Made by a program: the position numbers and the translations under genes. From Variovorax boronicumulans (GTDB lineage Bacteria > Pseudomonadota > Gammaproteobacteria > Burkholderiales > Burkholderiaceae_C): a stretch of 64,000 nucleotides of DNA. This document shows positions 35,080 to 44,171 of this stretch, piece by piece. The stretch covers positions 427,840-491,839 of the forward strand of contig NZ_JARXVG010000005.1 of NCBI RefSeq assembly GCF_029892485.1, read 5' to 3'. The notes under the pieces are model-generated. The model saw only the letters and a list, made by a program, of their open reading frames with translations. It did no database searches and was not told the DNA's origin. Numbering within the stretch: position 1 is the first letter of the stretch; each line of letters starts with the position of its first letter.

Positions 35080-36474
35080 TCACAGGGCCGTATGCGGGTG
35101 GCGGGCGCTCTCGTACAGCGTTCGCGCCAGCGCCCGGTGCCTCGCCAGCAAGGGTGGCAATTCCAGCGCTGCAAAGCGCCCATCGCGAATGCGAACCTCG
35201 CCATTGATCACGCTCAGCGAAGCCGCTCCCGGCGTGCAGAACACCAGCGCCGCCACCGGGTCGTGCCACGCGCCCGCATGCGCCACGCCGCGCATGTCGA
35301 AGGCCACGATGTCCGCCGACATGCCCGGCGCCAGCGCGCCGATGTCGTCGCGCCCCAGTACACGTGCGCCGCCGAGCGTCGCGATCTCCAGCGCCTCGCG
35401 CGCCGTCATCGCCGCGGGGCCGTAGCCCACGCGCTGCAGCAGCATGGCCTGCCGTGCTTCGCCGAGCATGTGCGCGCCGTCGTTCGACGCGCTGCCATCC
35501 ACGCCCAGGCCCACCGGCACACCCGCGCGCCGCATCGCGCCGATGGGCGCGATGCCCGAGGCGAGCCGCATGTTCGAGCAGGGGCAATGCGCCACGCCCG
35601 TGCCGGTGCGGCCGAAGAGCGCGATGCCGGCTTCGTCGAGCTTCACGCAGTGCGCGTGCCACACGTCGCGGCCCACCCAGCCCAGGTCTTCGGCGTACTC
35701 GGCCGGCGTCATGCCGAACTTCTCGCGCGAATAGGCGACGTCGTTGTCGTTCTCGGCCAGATGCGTGTGCAGCGACACGCCGTGTTCGCGCGCGAGTTCG
35801 GCCGACAGCCGCATCAGGTCGCGCGAGACCGAGAACGGCGAGCAGGGCGCCAGCACGATGCGGCGCATCGAATGGCGCGAAGGGTCGTGCCAGCGGTCGA
35901 TCAGGCGCTCGCTGTCGCGCAGGATGGCTTCTTCGGTTTCCACCACCTCGTCGGGCGGCAGGCCGCCGGCGCTGCGGCCCACGCTCATGCTCCCGCGCGC
36001 GGCATGGAAGCGCATGCCCATCGCGTCGGCTGCCTCGATCGAATCGTCGAGCTTCGAGCCGTTGGGGAACAGATAGAGATGGTCGCTGGTGGTGGTGCAG
36101 CCCGAGAGCATCAGCTCGGCCATCGCGGTCTGCGTCGAGACGCGGATCATCTCGGGCGTGAGGCGCGCCCACAGCAGATAAAGATTCGTGAGCCAGCCGA
36201 AGAGCTCGGCGTCCTGCGCCTCGGGCACGGCGCGGGTGAGGCTCTGGTACATGTGGTGGTGCGTGTTGACCAGGCCCGGCACCACGACGTGGCCGTGCAT
36301 GTCGATGGCTTCTGCCTGGCCGTTGCGCAGTGCATCGAGGCAGGCGGTGGGCAGTTCGGCGGTGGGGCCGGCCCAGGCTACAGCGGGTCCGTCGGTCACC
36401 ACGGCGCCGTCGGCGATCTCGCGCCGGGCGGCGTCCATGGTGACGAGGATGTCGGCATGTCGGAGGATCAGCAT
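35080..36474 (-). CDS. 8-oxoguanine deaminase-like amidohydrolase (AtzB/TrzN group)
   Basis: A 464-residue metal-dependent amidohydrolase. Metal ligands are the HxH in NTHHHMYQSLTRA (about residue 70), the later LHTHLAEND, HAHCVKLD and GVDGSASNDG. The combination HHHMYQSLTRAVPEAQ is typical of the group containing Pseudomonas 8-oxoguanine deaminase (known enzyme Pa0142) and hydroxyatrazine hydrolase AtzB. Deamination of 8-oxoguanine or a related purine or triazine is likely. It stands 22 bases from the phospholipase gene on the same strand. Confidence 0.8.
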   Translation of the reverse strand: MLILRHADILVTMDAARREIADGAVVTDGPAVAWAGPTAELPTACLDALRNGQAEAIDMHGHVVVPGLVNTHHHMYQSLTRAVPEAQDAELFGWLTNLYLLWARLTPEMIRVSTQTAMAELMLSGCTTTSDHLYLFPNGSKLDDSIEAADAMGMRFHAARGSMSVGRSAGGLPPDEVVETEEAILRDSERLIDRWHDPSRHSMRRIVLAPCSPFSVSRDLMRLSAELAREHGVSLHTHLAENDNDVAYSREKFGMTPAEYAEDLGWVGRDVWHAHCVKLDEAGIALFGRTGTGVAHCPCSNMRLASGIAPIGAMRRAGVPVGLGVDGSASNDGAHMLGEARQAMLLQRVGYGPAAMTAREALEIATLGGARVLGRDDIGALAPGMSADIVAFDMRGVAHAGAWHDPVAALVFCTPGAASLSVINGEVRIRDGRFAALELPPLLARHRALARTLYESARHPHTAL

Positions 36475-36496
36475 GCCGGCATTTTGCGCGCGACTT

Positions 36497-38758
36497 TCAG
36501 AGCTCGGGCATGCCCATCGCGGGGTCGCTCACCGTGTGCTTGCCGGTCTCCACGCGGCCGGCGAAGCGACGGTAGTAGGCGGGATCGGTGTCGCATGTCA
36601 CAGCGAAGTCGTACCACTGGCCGCTTGCCGCAAGCTCCCAGTGCTGGTCGGTCGTAGCGCCGCCGTTCACCGTCGCGGTCCACGGCCCGTCGTTACGGTA
36701 GGCCTTCGCGCGGATGGTGAACTTGCAGGCGGCCTCGCCGTCGTTGCGCATGCTCAGGTAGACGTTGCCATTGGCGACGTCGTAGCACACGCGCACTTCG
36801 GGCACCGCTGCATCGCCCGCGCGCACGGCGTTGAGGTTGCCCTTGAAGTGGCGATGAAAGCCGTTGGGCCCGAGCACCCACAGGTCGTACGCGCCGGCGT
36901 TGTCGGTCATCGCGGTCCAGCTGTCGTCCAGCGACTTGCCCGCTTCCACCATGTAGCGGCGCGGCAGGCGGTCGAGGTTGAGCTTGTCGTAGACGTGGAA
37001 CACGACCGCGGCCTTGCCCGTGTTGGCGAACAGCAGCTGCACCGTGCCGCCGGCCGTGTCGACCTTGGCACTCGCATGCAGCTCGTAGGGCAGCGCGCGC
37101 GAAGGCCGCGTGCCCGTGGCCTGCACGGGCAGCTTGCCGTCGCCCGGCGGCGTGACCTGCGGCAGCGCGTCCTGCGCGGCGCGCAGCTGGTCGGCCTCGG
37201 CCTTGCTGCGGCGGCCCGCGAGCGTGGGCGGCGCTTCTTCATTCGGCGTGGCGAAATTGAAGGCGCTCGTGAGGTCGCCGTTCACCGCGCGGCGGAACGG
37301 GCTGATGTTGGTTTCCTTCACACCGAAGCGTGCTTCGAGAAAGCGCAGCACCGAGGTGTGGTCGAAGGTCTGCGAATTGACCCAGCCGCCGCGGCTCCAC
37401 GGCGAGATCACGTACATCGGCACGCGCATGCCGGGCCCGTAGACATTCCCGTCGGGCGTGGGCTGGGCCGTGGGTATGCCCGCTGGCGCCGGATGGTTGA
37501 AGTACTCGTAGCTCAGGTCCGCGTCCGACATCGTGGTCTTGCCGGCGAAGGCCTTCGCGCCCGGGTCGGCCGATGGAATGGGCGAGGGCGCCGAGGCCGA
37601 TGGCACGTGGTCGAAGTAGCCGTCGTTCTCGTCGAAATTGACGATGAGCACCGTCTTGCTCCACACCTCGGGCACCGCGGTGAGCGCGTCCAGCGCCTGC
37701 TGGATGTACCAGGCGCCCTGCACCGGGCTCGACGGGCCGGGGTGTTCGGAGTACACATCCGGCGGAATGATCCACGACACCTGCGGCAGTCGGCCGGCCT
37801 TCACGTCGGCGCGGAACGCATCGAAGATCGCGCCCGCATCGAAGGCGGCCTGGTCGGCCACCGGCAGCGTGTTGGCGGTGCCCTTGTAGAGCGGGTTGCC
37901 GGCGTCGTCGCCGGGTGCATAGGCCGGTGACGAGCCCTGCGCGCCGGAGGTGCTCACCGGTTTGCCCGAAGCCTCGTTCGCCTTGCGGTACGGCTTGAAG
38001 CCCAGCAGCGGATTGCAGCCGTAGTTGTTGGGAATGTTCTGGTAGACGATCCAGCTGACCTTGGCTTCCTGCAGGCGCTCTGCATAGGTCTTCCATTCGT
38101 AGCCTTCGGTCGACGGGCCGGTCGAGCTCCACGCGTTGACGTTGTTCACGTAGGCCACGTTGGCGCCGGTCGGCCCGTTGGTGCCCGTCCAGTGAAAGGA
38201 ACGGTTGGCGTGCGTGCCGGTGTGCATCGCGCAGTGGTAGTCGTCGCAGATCGTGAAGGCATTGGCCAGCGCGAACTGGAACGGAAGCTCGGCCTCCGTC
38301 AGGTAGCCCATCGACTGCGTGTAGGGCGCGGTCTTGCTCACCTTCTTGAACCGCGGCCACTGATAGAGGCGACCGCCATCCCAGGCGTTGTGCGAGTCGA
38401 CCCATGTGTGCGGCGTGCTGCTCACGCGCAGCGCGTTGCCCTTGGTCGCGTCGAGGTGGTAGGGCACCACCTGCTTGCCGGTGTCGTCAAGCTGCTGCCA
38501 CACGGCCAGGCCGTTGGGCAGCGGGATGGTCATGCGGTCGCCGAAGCCGCGCACGCCTTTGAGCGTGCCGAAGTAGTGATCGAAAGAACGGTTCTCCTGC
38601 ATCAAGATCACGACGTGCTCGACGTCCATGATCGTGCCGGTCTTGTTGTTGGCGGGAATGGCGAGCGCGCGGCGGATGCTGGGCGGGAAGGCCGAGAGCG
38701 CGAGTGCGGCAGCGCCGGTGGTGGCGGTGCCTGTGAGGAACTTGCGACGTGAGGTCAT
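36497..38758 (-). CDS. Phosphocholine-specific phospholipase C, copy 1
   Basis: A 753-residue secreted phospholipase C. The twin-arginine signal SRRKFLTGTATTGAAALA is followed by the phosphoesterase domain (VVILMQENRSFDHYFGTLKG near residue 50; HTGTHANRSF; NFDENDGYFDHVP near 375) and two small C-terminal DUF756-type beta domains (residues about 540-750). It hydrolyses phosphatidylcholine or sphingomyelin to phosphocholine and diacylglycerol or ceramide (family knowledge). A 60-residue lipoprotein gene lies 32 bases upstream. It is a close paralogue of two further copies. T2SS export, as for Pseudomonas PlcH and PlcN, is inferred. Confidence 0.92.
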   Translation of the reverse strand: MTSRRKFLTGTATTGAAALALSAFPPSIRRALAIPANNKTGTIMDVEHVVILMQENRSFDHYFGTLKGVRGFGDRMTIPLPNGLAVWQQLDDTGKQVVPYHLDATKGNALRVSSTPHTWVDSHNAWDGGRLYQWPRFKKVSKTAPYTQSMGYLTEAELPFQFALANAFTICDDYHCAMHTGTHANRSFHWTGTNGPTGANVAYVNNVNAWSSTGPSTEGYEWKTYAERLQEAKVSWIVYQNIPNNYGCNPLLGFKPYRKANEASGKPVSTSGAQGSSPAYAPGDDAGNPLYKGTANTLPVADQAAFDAGAIFDAFRADVKAGRLPQVSWIIPPDVYSEHPGPSSPVQGAWYIQQALDALTAVPEVWSKTVLIVNFDENDGYFDHVPSASAPSPIPSADPGAKAFAGKTTMSDADLSYEYFNHPAPAGIPTAQPTPDGNVYGPGMRVPMYVISPWSRGGWVNSQTFDHTSVLRFLEARFGVKETNISPFRRAVNGDLTSAFNFATPNEEAPPTLAGRRSKAEADQLRAAQDALPQVTPPGDGKLPVQATGTRPSRALPYELHASAKVDTAGGTVQLLFANTGKAAVVFHVYDKLNLDRLPRRYMVEAGKSLDDSWTAMTDNAGAYDLWVLGPNGFHRHFKGNLNAVRAGDAAVPEVRVCYDVANGNVYLSMRNDGEAACKFTIRAKAYRNDGPWTATVNGGATTDQHWELAASGQWYDFAVTCDTDPAYYRRFAGRVETGKHTVSDPAMGMPEL

Positions 38759-38790
38759 GGCTGTGTTGTTCTGATATTTGACAAGGACGT

Positions 38791-38973
38791 TCAGGGCGCG
38801 CAGCGCATCTCGGGTTTGACGCCAGTATCGGGCGGCGTGGTTGCGGGCGGCGTGCCGGCAGCGGGCAGGCCGCCGAAGAAGCCGCCTGCGTCGCTGCCGC
38901 CACCGCAGGCGGAGAGTGCGCAGGCCACGATCAATGCGGGTACCAGCCGCGCGGAACAGGAAAGAAGTCGCAT
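38791..38973 (-). CDS. Small lipoprotein paired with phospholipase C, copy A
   Basis: A 60-residue protein: signal peptide and lipobox LSAC (cysteine at about residue 22), then GGGSDAGGFFGGLPAAG, a Pro/Thr stretch and a C-terminal EMRCAP. It precedes phospholipase copy 1. A paralogue with the same GGFFGGLP and terminal CAP stands before phospholipase copy 3 at 43968-44171. The repeated pairing suggests a functional link such as a membrane anchor or secretion helper, which is inference. Confidence 0.7.
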   Translation of the reverse strand: MRLLSCSARLVPALIVACALSACGGGSDAGGFFGGLPAAGTPPATTPPDTGVKPEMRCAP

Positions 38974-39173
38974 CGGGGGAGATCCTCTTGAAGTGTGGGG
39001 CGGGGGCTCCAAGGACGTCGTGGAGGCCGCTGCGCTCGAGGCTAGAAAGTGCCTATGACATCGCCATGAACTTGAGGGGGCGAGGTGTAAGCGTGCGAAA
39101 CGATCGGGGTTGTTCGCGATGCATTCGAGGGGCGCGTTGTGCTCTTTTTCAGGGCGGCACTCACGCCGACGGC

Positions 39174-39237
39174 GGGCCCTGTTTCGCGAATGTCCTCCGC
39201 CCTTCGGGCTCCCCCTTGATTTCGCGAAACAGGGCCC
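39174..39237. repeat. 17-bp perfect inverted repeat with 30-base hairpin-bearing loop
   Basis: Arms GGGCCCTGTTTCGCGAA (39174-39190) and TTCGCGAAACAGGGCCC (39221-39237) are exact complements. The loop contains GCCC-TTC-GGGC. It lies in the 449-base gap (38974-39422) between lipoprotein A and phospholipase copy 2 and may act as a strong terminator-like or REP-like structure; no T run follows. A diverged inverted copy of the core occurs at 39331-39366. Confidence 0.85.
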
Positions 39238-39330
39238 ACCATCAGCGCGAGCGCTTCAGAGCGGTCGTGGATCGCGGATCACCAGCAGCGTGCCCCGGTG
39301 CGCAGGGCATCGGGTGCTCCCTGCAGCGAA

Positions 39331-39366
39331 ATCAAGGAGGAGGGCGAAGCCCGGGGGACATTCGCG
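39331..39366. repeat. Inverted, diverged copy of the repeat core at 39185-39220
   Basis: This segment matches the reverse complement of 39185-39220 at 30 of 36 positions. Four of the six differences are paired changes that keep the internal hairpin (GGGC-GAA-GCCC here, GCCC-GAA-GGGC in the other). The remaining sequence of the gap shows no gene. Confidence 0.75.
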
Positions 39367-39422
39367 GAGGGGAGTACCCGGTGGCCTGTGCACACGCCCC
39401 GGGGCTGCCACCCTTCACATTT

Positions 39423-41669
39423 TCAGAGATCGGCCAAGCCCATCGCCGGATCACTCACCGTGTGCTTGCCGGTTTCCACGCGACCCGCGAAGCGGCGGTA
39501 GTAGCTGGCATCGGCATCGCAGGTCACCGCGAAGTCGTACCACTGGCCGCTTGCCGCAAGCTCCCAGTGCTGGTCGGTGGTGGCGCCGCCGTTGACCGTC
39601 GCGGTCCACGGGCCGTCGTCGCGGTAGGCCTTCGCACGCACGGTGAACTTGCAAGGGGCCTTGCCGTCGTTGCGCATGCTCACATAGACGTTGCCGTTCG
39701 CGATGTCGTAGCACACACGCACCTCGGGAACCGGCGCATCGCCCGAGCGCAGGCGATTGAGATCGCCCCTGAAGTGGCGGTGAAAGCCATTCGGACCGAG
39801 CACCCAGAGGTCGTAGAAACCGCTGTTGTCGGTCATCGCGGTCCATGCGTCGTCGAGCATCTTGCCGGGCTCCACCATGTAGCGGCGCGGCAGGCGGTCG
39901 AGGTTGAGCTTGTCGTAGACGTGGAACACGGCGGCCGCTTTGCCTGTGTTCGAGAACAGCAACTGAACCTTGCCGCCGATCGTGTCTGTCTTCGCGCTCA
40001 CGTGCAGTTCGTAGGGCAGCGCACGCGAAGGCCGCGTGCCGGTCGCTTGACGAGGAAGCTGCGGATCGAGCGGCAGCGGCACCTGCGGCAGCGCCTGCTG
40101 GTCGTTGCGCAGCTTGTCGGCATCGGCCTTGGTCGTGCGGCCCGTGAGCGTGGGCAGCGCTTCGTTGTTGGGCGTGGCGAAGTTGAAGGCGCTGGTGAGG
40201 TCGCCGCACACCGCGCGCCGGAAAGGCGAGATGTTCGGCTCTTTCACGCCGAAGCGCGTTTCCAGAAAACGCAGCACCGAGGTGTGGTCGAAGGCCCGCG
40301 AACTGACCCAGCCGCCGCGGCTCCATGGCGAGATCACGTACAGCGGCACGCGCGGGCCCGGGCCGTAGACGCGGCCGTCGGGCTTGGGCTGCTTGCCGCT
40401 GCCGGCCGGTGCCGGGTGCGTGAAGTACTCGGCGCCCAGGTCCGAAACGGGCAGCGTGGTCTTGCCGGCATAGCTGCCATCGCCGTTGGGCGAAGGCGCC
40501 GAGGGCGAAGGCACGTGGTCGAAGTAGCCGTCGTTCTCGTCGAAGTTGATGAGCAGCACGGTCTTGCTCCATACCTCGGGCACGGCGGTGAGCGCGTCCA
40601 GCACTTCCTGCAGAAACCACGCGCCTTGCACGGGACTCGACGGCCCCGGATGCTCGCAGTAGATCGACGGCGCGTTCATCCACGAGACCTGCGGCAGCCT
40701 GCCTTCGCGGATGTCGCGCTTGAAGGCGTCCAGGTATTCCTCGGGGCGCGTGCCCGGCAGCGTGTTGGCCACGCCCTTGTAGAGCGGGTTCCTTGCGTTG
40801 TCGCTGGCCGCGTCGTAGGCGTGGTACGGCAATGCCTGGCCGGTGTCTGCATAGGGCTTGTTCGGCGCACCGCCGCTGGACACAGGGAAGCCCGAGGCGA
40901 GGTTGGCCTGGCGGAACTGCTGGAACGCGCCCAGCATGTTGTCGCCCCACTCGTCGGGCATGTTCTGGTAGCTGATCCACTTGACGCCCGCGTCCTCGAG
41001 GCGCTCGGCATACGTCTTCCACGTGTAGCCGGTGTTCGCCGATGCGGGCTTGCCTTCGATCCAGTCCCACTCGTTGGTGACGAACGCCACGTTCTGCGCG
41101 GTCGCGCCGTTGGTGCCGGTGAGGTGGAAGGAGCGGTTCGCGTCGGTGCCCGTGTGCATCCCGCAGTGGTACGCATCGCAGATCGTGAAGGCATTCGCCA
41201 GCGCGAACTGGAAGGGGATCTCGGCCTCCTTGTGGTAGCCCATCGCCTTGTTGGTCTTGTAGCGCGGCCATTGGTACATGCGGCCGTTGTCCCACGCGTT
41301 CTGGCTGTCGTTCCAGTCGTGGGGCGTGCCGCCGTCGCGCTGGGCATTGCCTTTGCGGCTGTCGAAGTGGTAGGGCAGGATCGGCTTGCCCGAGGCATCG
41401 CTCTGCTGCCACACGTTCAGCCCCTTGGGCAGCGGAATGGTGAAGCGGTCACCGAAGCCGCGCACGCCATTGAGCGTGCCGAAGTAGTGGTCGAACGAGC
41501 GGTTCTCCTGCATCAGGATCACGACGTGCTCGACGTCCATGATCGTGCCGGTCTTGTTGTTGGCCGGAATGGCCAGGGCACGTCGGATGCTCGGTGGAAA
41601 GGCCGACAGCGCGAGCGCGGCGGCACCGGTGGTGGCGGTGTCCGTGAGGAATTTGCGGCGTGAGTTCAT
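39423..41669 (-). CDS. Phosphocholine-specific phospholipase C, copy 2
   Basis: A 748-residue paralogue of copies 1 and 3, with the same order: twin-arginine signal (NSRRKFLTDTATTGAAA), phosphoesterase domain (ENRSFDHYFGTLNGVRG, HTGTDANRSF, NFDENDGYFDHVPSPS) and two C-terminal DUF756-type domains ending SDPAMGLADL. It starts 22 bases after copy 3 on the same strand, and has no lipoprotein gene of its own, so copies 3 and 2 form one unit. Catalytic residues look intact, so it should be active; substrate head-group preference may differ between copies. Confidence 0.92.
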   Translation of the reverse strand: MNSRRKFLTDTATTGAAALALSAFPPSIRRALAIPANNKTGTIMDVEHVVILMQENRSFDHYFGTLNGVRGFGDRFTIPLPKGLNVWQQSDASGKPILPYHFDSRKGNAQRDGGTPHDWNDSQNAWDNGRMYQWPRYKTNKAMGYHKEAEIPFQFALANAFTICDAYHCGMHTGTDANRSFHLTGTNGATAQNVAFVTNEWDWIEGKPASANTGYTWKTYAERLEDAGVKWISYQNMPDEWGDNMLGAFQQFRQANLASGFPVSSGGAPNKPYADTGQALPYHAYDAASDNARNPLYKGVANTLPGTRPEEYLDAFKRDIREGRLPQVSWMNAPSIYCEHPGPSSPVQGAWFLQEVLDALTAVPEVWSKTVLLINFDENDGYFDHVPSPSAPSPNGDGSYAGKTTLPVSDLGAEYFTHPAPAGSGKQPKPDGRVYGPGPRVPLYVISPWSRGGWVSSRAFDHTSVLRFLETRFGVKEPNISPFRRAVCGDLTSAFNFATPNNEALPTLTGRTTKADADKLRNDQQALPQVPLPLDPQLPRQATGTRPSRALPYELHVSAKTDTIGGKVQLLFSNTGKAAAVFHVYDKLNLDRLPRRYMVEPGKMLDDAWTAMTDNSGFYDLWVLGPNGFHRHFRGDLNRLRSGDAPVPEVRVCYDIANGNVYVSMRNDGKAPCKFTVRAKAYRDDGPWTATVNGGATTDQHWELAASGQWYDFAVTCDADASYYRRFAGRVETGKHTVSDPAMGLADL

Positions 41670-41691
41670 GAGGCTGTGGTCGGTGCAGCAC

Positions 41692-43950
41692 TCACAGATC
41701 GGCCAGGCCCATGGCGGGATCGCTCACCGTGTGCTTGCCGTTTTCCACGCGGCCCGCAAAGCGGCGGTAGTAGGCCGGGTCGGCATCGCAAGTGACCGCG
41801 AAGTCGTACCACTGGCCGCTGCTCGCCAGCACCCACAGCTGCTCGGCCTTGGCGCCGCCGGCGACGGTGGCACCCCAGGGGCCGTCGTTGCGATAGGCCT
41901 TGGCACGCACCGTGAACTTGGCGGGGTTCGTGCCGGCATTGAGCATCTCCAGATAGACGTTGCCGTTGGCAGTGTCGTAGCAGACGCGCACCTCGGGATT
42001 CGCGCCGCTCGTGCGCAGCGCGTTGAGGTCGCCCTTGAAGTAGCGGTGAAAGCCATTCGGCCCGAGCACCCAGAGGTCGTAGAAGCCGCTGTTGTCGGTC
42101 ATCGGGCTCCAGGCGTCGTCCAGCGACTTGCCGGGTTCCACCATGTAGCGGCGCGGCAGGCGGTCGAGGTTGAGCTTGTCGTAGACGTGGAACACGGCCG
42201 CGCCCTTGCCGCTGTTCTTGAACAGCAGCTGGATCTTGCCGCTGACCGAATCGGCGCGCGCGCTCACATGCAGTTCATAGGGCAGCGCGCGCGAGGGGCG
42301 CGTGCCGGTGGCCTGGCGCGGCAGTTGTGGATCGAGCGGCAGCGGCACCTGTGCCAGCGCCTCCTGGTCGCTGCGCGTCTTGTCGGCGGCGGTGCGGGTC
42401 GTGCGGCCGGCGAGCGTGGGCAGCGTCTCGGTGTTGGGCGTGACGAAGTTGAAGGCGCTGGTGAGGTCGCCGCACACCGCACGCCGGAACGGCGAGATGT
42501 TCGGCTCCTTCACGCCGAAGCGCGCCTCGATGAAGCGGATGACCGAGGTGTGGTCGAAGGCCTGCGAGTTGACCCAGCCGCCGCGGCTCCACGGCGAGAC
42601 GATGTACATCGGCACGCGCACGCCGGGGCCGTAGACACGGCCATCGGGCGTCGGCTGGCTGCTGGTGCCCGGTGGCTTCGGATGGTTGAAGCGCTCCACG
42701 GCGAGGTCGGCCTCGGGCAGCGTGGTCTTGCCGGCCATCGAACCGTCGGGGTTGATCGAGGGCGCCGCCGGCGAGGGGTAGTGGTCGAAGTAGCCGTCGT
42801 TCTCGTCGAAGTTGATGAGCAGCACGGTCTTGCTCCACACGTCGGGCACGGCGGTGAGCGCGTCCAGCGCTTCCTGGATGTACCAGCCGCCCTGCACAGG
42901 GCTGGACGGGCCGGGATGCTCGGAGTAGGTGGCCGGCGCGATGATCCACGACACCTGCGGCAGCTTGCCGTTCTTGATGTCCTGGCGGAACTGTTCGAGG
43001 AAACCGCCGTCGCCCATGGTGTTGGCGATGCCCTTGTAGAGCGGATTGCCCGCATCGTCGCTCGCGGGGTCGTACACCGGCGAGGCCGCATCGTTGCTCA
43101 CCGGCTTGCCCGAAGCCTCGTTGGCCAGGCGGTATTGCTTGAAGCCCGCGAGCGGGTTGTCGCCGAAGTTCTCCGGCATGTTCTGGTAGACGATCCAGCT
43201 GACCTTGGCTTCCTGCAGGCGCTCTGGGTAGGTCTTCCATTCGTAGCCGGTGGCCGAGCTGTCGATGGAGTCCCACTCGTTGTTGACCGTGGCCACGCCG
43301 GCCACGCCGGCCACGCCGGCCACGCCGGCCACGCCGGCCACGCCGCTGCCCAGCTGGCCGCCGGGGCCGTTGGTGCCGGTCCAAAGGAACATGCGGTTCG
43401 AGTTGGTGCCCGTGTGCATGCTGCAGTGGTAGTCGTCGCACAGCGTGAACGCGTTGGCCAGCGCGAACTGGAAGGCGACCTCGGCTTCCTTGTAGTAGCC
43501 CATGGCCGCGTTGGTCTTGTAGCGCGGCCACTGGTAGGTGCGCCCACCGTCCCAGGCGTTCTGGCCGTCGCTCCAGGAGTGCGGCGTGCCGCTCACGCGC
43601 TGCGCGTTGCCTTTGCGGCTGTCCAGGTGGTAGGGCAGGATCGGCTTGCCGGTGGCATCGCTCTGCTGCCACACGTTCAGGCCCTTGGGCAGCGGAATGG
43701 TGAAGCGATCGCCGAAGCCGCGCACGCCCATCAGCGTGCCGAAGTAGTGGTCGAACGAGCGGTTCTCCTGCATCAGGATCACGATGTGCTCGACGTCCTG
43801 GATGGTGCCGGTCTTGTTGTTGGCCGGAATGGCGAGCGCGCGGCGAATGGCGGGCGGAAAGGCCGAGAGCGCGAGCGCGGCAGCGCCGGTGGTGGCGGTG
43901 CCCGTCAGAAATTTGCGGCGCGAGTTCGTGGGCTTGTCGTTCTGGTTCAT
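41692..43950 (-). CDS. Phosphocholine-specific phospholipase C, copy 3, with GVA repeat
   Basis: A 752-residue paralogue with twin-arginine signal (NSRRKFLTGTATTGAAA after a 7-residue lead), phosphoesterase domain and two DUF756-type domains. It differs from the other copies at about residues 202-219, where six tandem Gly-Val-Ala units replace the loop that follows the HTGTNSNR motif; the DNA is six 9-base repeats. The loop is near the presumed active-site face, so array length may tune the enzyme. The start at 43950 is set by the signal; the frame runs on to 44307 but that part covers the lipoprotein gene. Lipoprotein B lies 17 bases upstream. Confidence 0.92.
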   Translation of the reverse strand: MNQNDKPTNSRRKFLTGTATTGAAALALSAFPPAIRRALAIPANNKTGTIQDVEHIVILMQENRSFDHYFGTLMGVRGFGDRFTIPLPKGLNVWQQSDATGKPILPYHLDSRKGNAQRVSGTPHSWSDGQNAWDGGRTYQWPRYKTNAAMGYYKEAEVAFQFALANAFTLCDDYHCSMHTGTNSNRMFLWTGTNGPGGQLGSGVAGVAGVAGVAGVAGVATVNNEWDSIDSSATGYEWKTYPERLQEAKVSWIVYQNMPENFGDNPLAGFKQYRLANEASGKPVSNDAASPVYDPASDDAGNPLYKGIANTMGDGGFLEQFRQDIKNGKLPQVSWIIAPATYSEHPGPSSPVQGGWYIQEALDALTAVPDVWSKTVLLINFDENDGYFDHYPSPAAPSINPDGSMAGKTTLPEADLAVERFNHPKPPGTSSQPTPDGRVYGPGVRVPMYIVSPWSRGGWVNSQAFDHTSVIRFIEARFGVKEPNISPFRRAVCGDLTSAFNFVTPNTETLPTLAGRTTRTAADKTRSDQEALAQVPLPLDPQLPRQATGTRPSRALPYELHVSARADSVSGKIQLLFKNSGKGAAVFHVYDKLNLDRLPRRYMVEPGKSLDDAWSPMTDNSGFYDLWVLGPNGFHRYFKGDLNALRTSGANPEVRVCYDTANGNVYLEMLNAGTNPAKFTVRAKAYRNDGPWGATVAGGAKAEQLWVLASSGQWYDFAVTCDADPAYYRRFAGRVENGKHTVSDPAMGLADL
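43291..43344. repeat. Six tandem 9-base units GGCCACGCC inside phospholipase copy 3
   Basis: Six perfect copies, 54 bases, encoding Gly-Val-Ala six times on the minus strand. Because the unit is a multiple of three, slippage changes length without breaking the frame. Confidence 0.95.
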
Positions 43951-43967
43951 GGCGTGAGCTTTCTCTT

Positions 43968-44171
43968 TCAGGGCGCGCAGCTCTTCACGGGGGCGACGCC
44001 GGTTTCGGGCGGGGGCGTTGTCGGCGGGGTGGTGGGCGGCGTGCCGGCGCCAGGCAGGCCGCCGAAGAAGCCGCCGCCATCGCTGCCGCCACCGCAGGCG
44101 GACAGGACGCATGCCACGACCAGCGTGGAAAGCAAGGGCGCGAGACGCGCGGCAAGAGATGGAATTCGCAT
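43968..44171 (-). CDS. Small lipoprotein paired with phospholipase C, copy B
   Basis: A 67-residue protein with signal peptide (MRIPSLAARLAPLLSTLVVA) and lipobox LSAC, then GGGSDGGGFFGGLPGAG, a TTPPTTPPP stretch and a C-terminal VKSCAP. It is a paralogue of the 60-residue protein at 38791-38973 and, like it, precedes a phospholipase C gene on the same strand. The start at 44171 gives the signal peptide. No known family. Confidence 0.7.
   Translation of the reverse strand: MRIPSLAARLAPLLSTLVVACVLSACGGGSDGGGFFGGLPGAGTPPTTPPTTPPPETGVAPVKSCAP

Noticed and set aside
39110..41663. Long plus-strand frames opposite the phospholipase C genes
   Set aside because: They mirror each other only because the three phospholipases are paralogues; no family features.
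43291..43344. CRISPR-like array
   Set aside because: Units are 9 bases without spacers and lie in frame inside a phospholipase gene; it is a coding microsatellite.
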